NCBI GenBank assembly: GCA_934045905.1
Contig: OW203762.1
Span: 24,832,345 to 24,896,344 of the forward strand
Origin: Leuctra nigra
Lineage: Eukaryota; Arthropoda; Insecta; Plecoptera; Leuctridae
Length of the DNA stretch: 64,000 bases
Direction: 5' to 3'
Shown: positions 57,413 to 64,000 of the stretch, piece after piece
Position numbering within the stretch: position 1 is the first letter of the stretch
Layout of the letters: each line of letters opens with the position of its first letter
The notes under the pieces: generated by a model
The model's database searches: none
Told to the model about the DNA's origin: nothing
What the model saw: the letters and a program-made list of their open reading frames with translations, nothing else
Translations under genes and position numbers: made by a program

Positions 57413-60252
57413 TTACGGATTTGTTCCATGATGGGATCCACAGCTGTGTCTGTACACTCTTCGTTCCTTCTCCTCCTGTGTGCTGCCCATTATCTGAGGA
57501 CCATGGAAGGTCACCAGGAATCGCCAGGTGATGGTGGCGGCCCCTTCCCGGGACGGCAGATGAAGAACTACAATTTTTCCTCCGTTAACAGGCAGCTCAT
57601 AGGAGAAGGAGGAACGAACGACGAGTGTACAGACGTCTGTGATGGGATCATTCATGATTAATAAATCATTTATAATGGGAAAATGAGCATTTGATAATTT
57701 ATTATTTTTTCAATTATCATTAACATAACAAGACAAAAACTCTGAACAGTACAGTAGCTCATATTTACATTTCTTTATTTACAACTTTCTTCAAGAACTT
57801 TACTACCTACATATTTGGAGAATTCAGTACATAATAAAATAAACAATAAGTAGAAATGGCATTAGCTTTTTATGTGACATTGACACCTACTAGAATCGGT
57901 TGGCGAGAATTTAAGTTTTTTTTGCGTGTTGCCACCTTTATGATGTACCTGAGTGTGACTTATTATTGTTAATTAACAGTTTCTATCTCGCTCCAAATTG
58001 ACATTGTTAAGTGGAGGTCAACAAAGAAGTCTATATAATGCATCGCTTAGTACATATTATATTATGCAAGTTTCTTTTACAAATGTCACCATCTTACACT
58101 TCTAAGTATTCTGGTCTTGCTAGTCGCGTTGTCCAGTCTCGGGAAGACTTACATGTAGGAAATACTTTCTGCAAAGAGAAAACAAATCACGAATAAGATC
58201 CAAGCCATTATTACAGGGGTAAAGTCTGCTTCATAATCAGTTAATTACCTTCCAATGCCTCTGGCTCCAGTCCCAGTAAGAGAAGGGGATTGGTTGTCTG
58301 TATGGCTGGTGTGAACTCATTGGTGCCAGGTTCACAGTGACCGGCACCTTCTTCGTCGCAATCGTCGTCGTCTACCGAGCTGAACATGGAGAGGGAGTAC
58401 AAAGAGCTCGGGACGATCTGCGTTGGATCGTCGTGTAGTTCATCGTCTGCTTCATCGTCAACTTCCATCATATCGTGACCCAGTGACGGAGTGGCGAAGT
58501 CTAATTAGGAAAATAAAAATAATGCTGAGAAGGGAAATGGGTGGAATTAATTTTTATAAAGTCGGTAATTTGAGAATCAAGGATGAATCCGAAATAATTT
58601 AAACTAAATCATACTCCGTGTACCTACTTAAATTTAGAAAGGTACCTACCTAGTGATGTAATATTCCCGGGAATTTATTTTTTCGGGAATTAAAGCATGT
58701 TTATGTTTTGAGATGTCATAAAACAGGGGTTGGCAACCTGCAGCTCCTTGGTGGGTTTTGAATTGCTCTTTATAATTTAAATAAAGATCTGGAATCGAAA
58801 TATTTGAAAATTCGAAAAACGCCCTGCGGGGCAACATCAAGAGGGAGAGGGGGGGGGGGCTTTGTCAAAATAGCAGAATAAACTAGTACCTAATTCAATT
58901 GATTATTTTTGGTGTATTACATTTGATTGCCTGCTGCGGCTCGCATTAATATCTAATTTATAATTTTTTCGGAAATTGGCTGTCACCAAAAAAGGTTACC
59001 GACCCCTGTCATAAGATAACAAGAAAATTAATGACAAAATAGAGAATACTAAGAGGTAATGACATACCACAAAATAATAGCATTATACATTTTAATTTAT
59101 AAGGAAAAAGTAAATTCCCGATTTGGGGAATATTCCCCAAATTTGCTCGGGAATATTCCCGGGAACGGGGAATATTCCCGCTGGGCATCACTATACCTTC
59201 CTACTTTAAACAATGAAGTCCTGCTCTGATAATAAAAAAATTGATTTCAGCTCAACTGCATATCAAGTTGCACAGGAAAATTTAAGAATTACATTAAAAC
59301 AGTTTCAAGGGCATTGGGGACTCAAAAGCAAAATAGGACTTTCCGCCAAATTAATGCTATGAAAATGGAATATTTTCAAATGCTATACTAGCACTAATTT
59401 ATTAAATTAGAACTGCAGAAAAGCACATCAAAATGTAAACATTCACATTTTAATAGAGATGTCTTGGATTAACAATTATGCTGGATCAAATTGTTGGATT
59501 AACAATTTCAAATTTCACAATGAAAATGAATATAACTTACGTGGTAGCATTTTCAGCGTAGGGGGCTGAAAGTGAGTGATGTCGTAGACTTGCCGCAGAT
59601 TGTTCTGCGTGGCTTTCTTGTTGGCCTTGAGCCGCGAGTAGAGGCACACTTTGGGCACGTAGAGGCAGAGCAGCAACGCATAAGCCGCGATGAGATGCGT
59701 AAGGGCAGTTGCCAAGTCGGCGTGGCGCCCGGGAGATAGGAAGGTCACTGTTGAAATGCCCCACGCTGACAGGACAACGGCAACTGCGACGCACGCGATC
59801 AGGATCCAGCGGGCTTCCCCTGACCATTCTTCTGACATCTTCTTTGAGCTAGAGCACACAGTAAATATTGCGTGTAGATTAGAGGTCGGATTCGGGTAAT
59901 GTTTTGTACCCAAGTAACCGCTTTAATTACCCGGGTAATAAATTACTAAACATTTTTTTTTTTTTTGGTAAAATGCATTATCTGTGTCCTTGGGGAGAGA
60001 TCCACAACGTCCATACAATGGAAGGTTGAAAACAAGGTATATCTTGCCTGCATCCCCTCCATCATCAATCGTTCACAAGCATTCTGATGAAATTACAAAC
60101 AATGAATTTACAAACCAAGTATTGGTTGGGATTATATTGAGATTTGGGAAATATGAATAAATATTAAATTCAGTTACATAACTATAAAACAATTCAGCTG
60201 GTGATTAAGGGGCAGGCAGCTAATGCAAAAATAATAATAAACGTAAAATCTA

Positions 60253-60286
<34 letters not shown>

Positions 60287-63200
60287 GTGTTTGATACCCG
60301 GGTACCCGCCATTAGTACCCGGGTAATGGCGTACCCGGTTTGTACCCGGGTACCCTAACTGACCTCTAGTGTAATTAGGTACTTGAAATACTAACTAAAT
60401 GGAAAAACTAATTTTTCTTCTAAACAAGACCAATGAAGATTTTAAAATTAACATTACAATTTACAAGTAAATAGAATATTTTCCGTGTCTGTTGGCCTAC
60501 TTTCTTTTTACTCAAGTACTATCAGGTACTATCTGTCCAGTATGACAAAGAGCCTAAAATAGTTATATTTTGACATTGGGGTTCAAACTAACTTTACATG
60601 CATTTGCTTTCTCTTTTTAACAGATAGTAACAGATAATATCATAATAACGATTCCATAATTCAACCAAATAGAACAGTTGAAAACAATGTTTTCTGCATT
60701 CCTGTGTGTTGAATTGCAAAACATTGGTTAGTGAGCTGACCACTTTAATTTAACTCCATTACCTAGTTATGTTATTGAATAAAAAGTAGTGTAGAATCTA
60801 GTTTAAATTATTATTTTTAAAAAATTCAGACCTCAAACAGGTTGAGCAAATGGAATTTAATTAAGGTTAATCTAATACCAATAAACCATTAATTATTTTT
60901 TTGACTTTATGCCAACTGAAGGTTATTCCTACCTTATATGGCACATGAGCGCAAACACGGCTGTGGCAGTCAACAGTGCAGCGACGTACGTGAGGGAAAG
61001 CAGGAGATGCGTCTCGAAGTGGCCGGTAGGATAGCACCGCAGGACGGAGATCGAGTGAGCGACGGGCGGTACGAGTGCCAACCAGCTGCCAGCGAGCAGG
61101 ATTTGCACCAGCACCAGTGCGATGCTGGCAACGAGAAGACCGGCGGGCCGACCCAGAGCATTTCGCGGTCGATGGCCAAGCTGAGAACCGTAGCGCCAGC
61201 TGGTGCGAACCTAGTAGATACAGGATAGATATAATTATATGAAAATAATAAATATGTAAGTAGGTACATACAAAGCCTTTTCAATAAGAAGGATTACAAT
61301 AATTTCCTCACTTTTAAATTTCTGAAAATTGAATTGAAATAAATTGTAAATTGTTTAACATATTGAAAATAAAAATACTATAATAATATTCAATATAAAT
61401 ATCTTGAATTGTATATTCACTAGAAAGTTATTTGAGGAACCTGCAGAGATTTTTCAACTTCAAATTCTTAATTGACACAACTCTCAGAAAAGAAATAAGT
61501 ACCTAACCCTAACATCTTTGAAAGCAGCAACTAGTCCAATTTTAAACACTGACAGAAAAATTAGGTAGTACTTTGAATAACATCAATTATCTTTTGCACA
61601 TCATGGCATTTGACAATAATATGTTTCCATTTACCTACTTAAAGGTGGGCTGTCATGGTCAACAAGTCGAAAATATTGTATACATTGTAACCAGAAATAG
61701 AATGTCGCAAACGCGATGCAAAGTTTGGTTGAGGCGCTTGAGCCCCGCGAAATTTGAAAAACCTTATTGTTGTGACGTAGGTCCCACCCAACCTTTGCCA
61801 GCTTTTGCGGCTGAGTTGGGTGTGAATGACGCGTAACCCCACCCCTATCCGTCTTCGATGTGCTGTAACTTCATTTAGGAATATCCTACAGAGCTCTAGT
61901 TTTCGCCGCTGTGATTGCATGCCTAATGTCATCACATCATTTTGTATTTTGAAAAATAAAAAAATACACACAAAATTTTCTTTCACCACTTTTCGTTCCT
62001 AAGTAAAACAATGAAGCCATTACAAATGATGTTATACAGTATTTGAGCTTACCTTAAGCAGCATACCAGCGAAGACAATGGCATATGCCACCCCTGGTAG
62101 GAACCTCCGCACTCCACAAGTGACCTCCGTTGGTTCTATGACGAAGCTAAGGTCGGCTGTGAATAGCAGCATCAACCCAAAGAGTATGAAGTAGCCAAGA
62201 ACGGAGGAGCCTCCAGTCTTGTTGTTATTGGGTAAAGCGGCTGCCGCCAGGAAGTAGATTGTGGTGAGAATTGTGAGGAAAGCTCCGAGTAGACACAATC
62301 CACCGAGGATGGCGGCGAAGGAGTATTGCTGCGCACGGGAGAGTGCGGGCCGTCGTTTGTGTGCGCACGGAGTGCAGTCCAGAGAATTGCAGTCCGAGAT
62401 GAACCTGAATGTATAAAAATTTGGTGATTAGCAATGAATGACAGAGAGTTCAATTTTAGGAAAATTGTGAAGCGCTAATGGAATAAGCAAATTATCTTGA
62501 ATTTCTTGAATAGAAAAATAAAATAGGTACCTAAATAGAATATAAAAATAAGACATACACATGAAAGTAACTCACTTTGGTAACTTAGTAAAAATTTGAA
62601 GTCCAGAACTTTGTGTCCAAGACCCAACCCTCTCTTCATTTCCGTTCCACACCTCGTATGCCAGTGAGGGAAGCACACGGAATATCTCCTCTTCGAGAAT
62701 ATCGCTAGTTTTCCGAGTCCCGTTCTTCAAACGACAACGATTGACTGACAGCGTGTCGAAGCGCTCTTCACAGTGGCGATCGAAGAAGTTGTGAAGTCCT
62801 CTAGCGACTGTCCAAAACGAACTCATAATTCTCTCAATCACCGCCAAGGACTGACGAGATTGATTTGTGACTAGCGATGAGCTTGATTTGTAGGACTGTT
62901 TGAATGTGTTGGCATGTTCTATTGTAAGTGTCTTGGAAAACACAGATGCCATTTCAGATATCTGTTTATCTATCTCATGTGATGGATAGAGTGTAAGAAT
63001 AGTGTTGATTCCTGTAATAAAAAATAAAAAATATTTTTGATGGAAGAAAAAATTATATGAAAAGGGTTCGGTTGGGTTCAAAAACCGAACCAGACCTAAA
63101 TGTTCGGATTTCAAACCAACACATTTTTTAAACCTTTTTTGAATTTTCGCACCAATTATGAGATGATTTACGGTTAATTTTAATTCTACTAGTAGTAGGT

Positions 63201-63856
63201 AACGTAGGTAGGTACTGATATTAATTAGTCACATTACATGACAAAGACAGTAAGAATGTTTATTTGACAACTGTAGTAACAGCTATTTTTTCATTAATAA
63301 ACAGAAACCACAATTTTCTCTAGCTTTGTGTTCATTAATGTAACCTTGTCCGAAAAGTATTAGGTATTTGAATAGAAATCTAATGTTACAAGTTTTGGGT
63401 TCGGGAAAGTTTGACTTCAAAATTGAATGTTTGCACAACCCTACAATTTTTTTTTTTGGAGTATAAAATATAAATGTTATATTTTGTAATATTTGTACCT
63501 GAATTCACTGAAATATCCTTAGTATGTCCAACCATCAGGATGACAAGACTGTGAAAAGATTGGCACACCGTCAAGAAACTTCTTGCTTGCTCCGGATTAT
63601 CAAGCAATACGACGACAAGCGTTCCTGGGCTGAGCATCGATATCAAGTCATCAGAGACCGAGTCATGACTGGTCTCGCTCTCGGCAGTCATTACATGAAT
63701 CCCCGACAGGCAAACTCTGTCGAGCAGTGTCTGTTTTCGAAGCTCGTCGGCGAGCGGCCCGAATTCACTCGATCGTACAATTGAATAAGATCGAGAGTTC
63801 AACGAGTGTATCACCGAAACGATGGCCTTCAAGATGATATCTTCTGCTGCATTGGA
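57413..63856 (-). CDS. Class C seven-helix receptor, 3' part (boss-like candidate)
   Basis: Seven exons, all phases matching: 63856-63499, 63011-62576, 62404-62053, 61210-60933, 59848-59541, 58500-58249 and 57636-57413; 735 residues, and the 5' end is off the right edge. The first two exons resemble part of a Venus-flytrap ligand-binding domain (VSVIHSLNSRSYSIV..., GTLVVVLLDNPEQARSFLTV). A short Cys-rich hinge (CNSLDCTPC) follows. Helices 1-3 are in exon 3 (AAILGGLCLLGAFLTILTT...), 4-5 in exon 4, 6-7 in exon 5. Helix 7 ends YVPKVCLYS, matching the class C FxPKxY motif. The cytoplasmic tail is acidic. The short hinge and large ectodomain fit insect bride-of-sevenless better than metabotropic glutamate or GABA-B receptors, but this was not checked by alignment. 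The last exon (57636-57413) is the least certain. Confidence 0.75.
58651..59193. mobile_element. hAT-type element, TAGTGATG ends, GGGAATATTCCC words
   Basis: Starts TAGTGATGTAATATTCCCGG and ends GGGCATCACTA. TACCTACC (58643-58650) and TACCTTCC (59194-59201) are the flanks, 7 of 8 identical. GGGAATATTCCC and CCCGGGAAT repeat inside both ends. It contains another hAT element. Confidence 0.85.
58724..59008. mobile_element. hAT-type MITE nested in 58651-59193
   Basis: Starts CAGGGGTTGGCAACC and ends GGTTACCGACCCCTG. Flanked by TCATAAAA (58716-58723) and TCATAAGA (59009-59016), 7 of 8 identical. 285 bp; CAGGGGTYGGYAACC ends are typical hAT. Confidence 0.82.
59880..60368. mobile_element. hAT-type element with TACCCGGGTA words
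   Basis: Starts TAGAGGTCGGATTCGGGTA and ends TACCCTAACTGACCTCTA. Flanks GTGTAGAT and GTGTAATT agree at 6 of 8. TACCCGGGTA is repeated inside both ends (five copies at the right). It has a T27 tract at about 60257-60283. It begins 31 bp upstream of receptor exon 59848-59541. Confidence 0.78.
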
Positions 63857-64000
63857 CTAGAAAAAAATCAAATTACATGACATTTAATTTGCTCTGCCAG
63901 AAAGATATTGTAGATAAAGTTGCTCTGACATGTGTTAGACCAAATTAATATCTAAACTAGGTATAGGGTGCAGGTTCTGATTAGTGATCTGATTGATTAC
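63857..64000 (-). other. Intron of the receptor gene at the window edge
   Basis: The receptor exon starts at 63856 after a CTAG acceptor, entering in phase 0. The remaining bases to the edge are AT-rich intron. The signal peptide and the N-terminal ligand-binding lobe must lie beyond 64000. Confidence 0.6.

Noticed and set aside
57428..57661. Plus-strand open frame of 77 codons starting with a hydrophobic, signal-like stretch
   Set aside because: The opposite strand over the same bases gives an exon that joins the receptor gene in exact phase with an acceptor and a stop. Kept only as a doubt about that last exon.

Overview
The window is nuclear DNA of an animal, most likely an insect. Evidence: six conserved animal protein genes split by GT-AG introns of up to several kb, AT-rich introns against GC-richer exons, dense transposon relics, and a selenoprotein T homologue that carries cysteine in place of selenocysteine, as in insects that lost selenoproteins. 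The order cannot be fixed from the sequence. The many TAGGTAGG/CCTACCTA words and long G/C homopolymers look like a local genome habit. No bacterial or viral gene, CRISPR array or operon was seen.

Layout. 1-4048 (+): the 3' part of a wech/TRIM71 (lin-41) gene, with a lin-4/miR-125-type and a let-7-type seed match in its presumed 3'UTR. 4049-9796: intergenic, with repeats. 9858-34718 (-): TMEM214 in 12 coding exons, all joints in phase (666 codons plus stop). Its intron 4 holds, on the opposite strand, an intronless DNA topoisomerase II gene (27665-31690). 36699-43690 (-): EB1 (MAPRE family) in six exon positions, with a duplicated, frame-enforced mutually exclusive third exon. 47397-55530 (+): cysteine-type SELENOT-like gene in four exons. 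57413-63856 (-): the 3' half of a class C seven-helix receptor, possibly bride-of-sevenless-like, running off the right edge.

The rest is largely mobile DNA. Eleven non-autonomous hAT-type elements can be delimited by inverted ends and 8-bp target duplications (mostly exact). Several are nested in one another, in LINE remnants, or around a TTAA-flanked element. There are also a pogo-like element, two 3-bp-duplication (Harbinger-like) MITEs, a six-copy MITE family starting GTACACCC/GTACACTC, a SINE with a 5S-rRNA-like head, three LINE remnants, a 373-bp palindrome and a recurring GC-rich double-hairpin module.

The genes are unrelated housekeeping and developmental genes and do not form one pathway. 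The most interesting points are the EB1 exon pair, the paired miRNA sites downstream of wech, the nested intronless Top2, and a shared design in the hAT elements: each has its own short self-complementary word repeated just inside its ends. Exon borders were worked out by eye from splice consensus, reading phase and remembered family conservation; no alignment or transcript was available.
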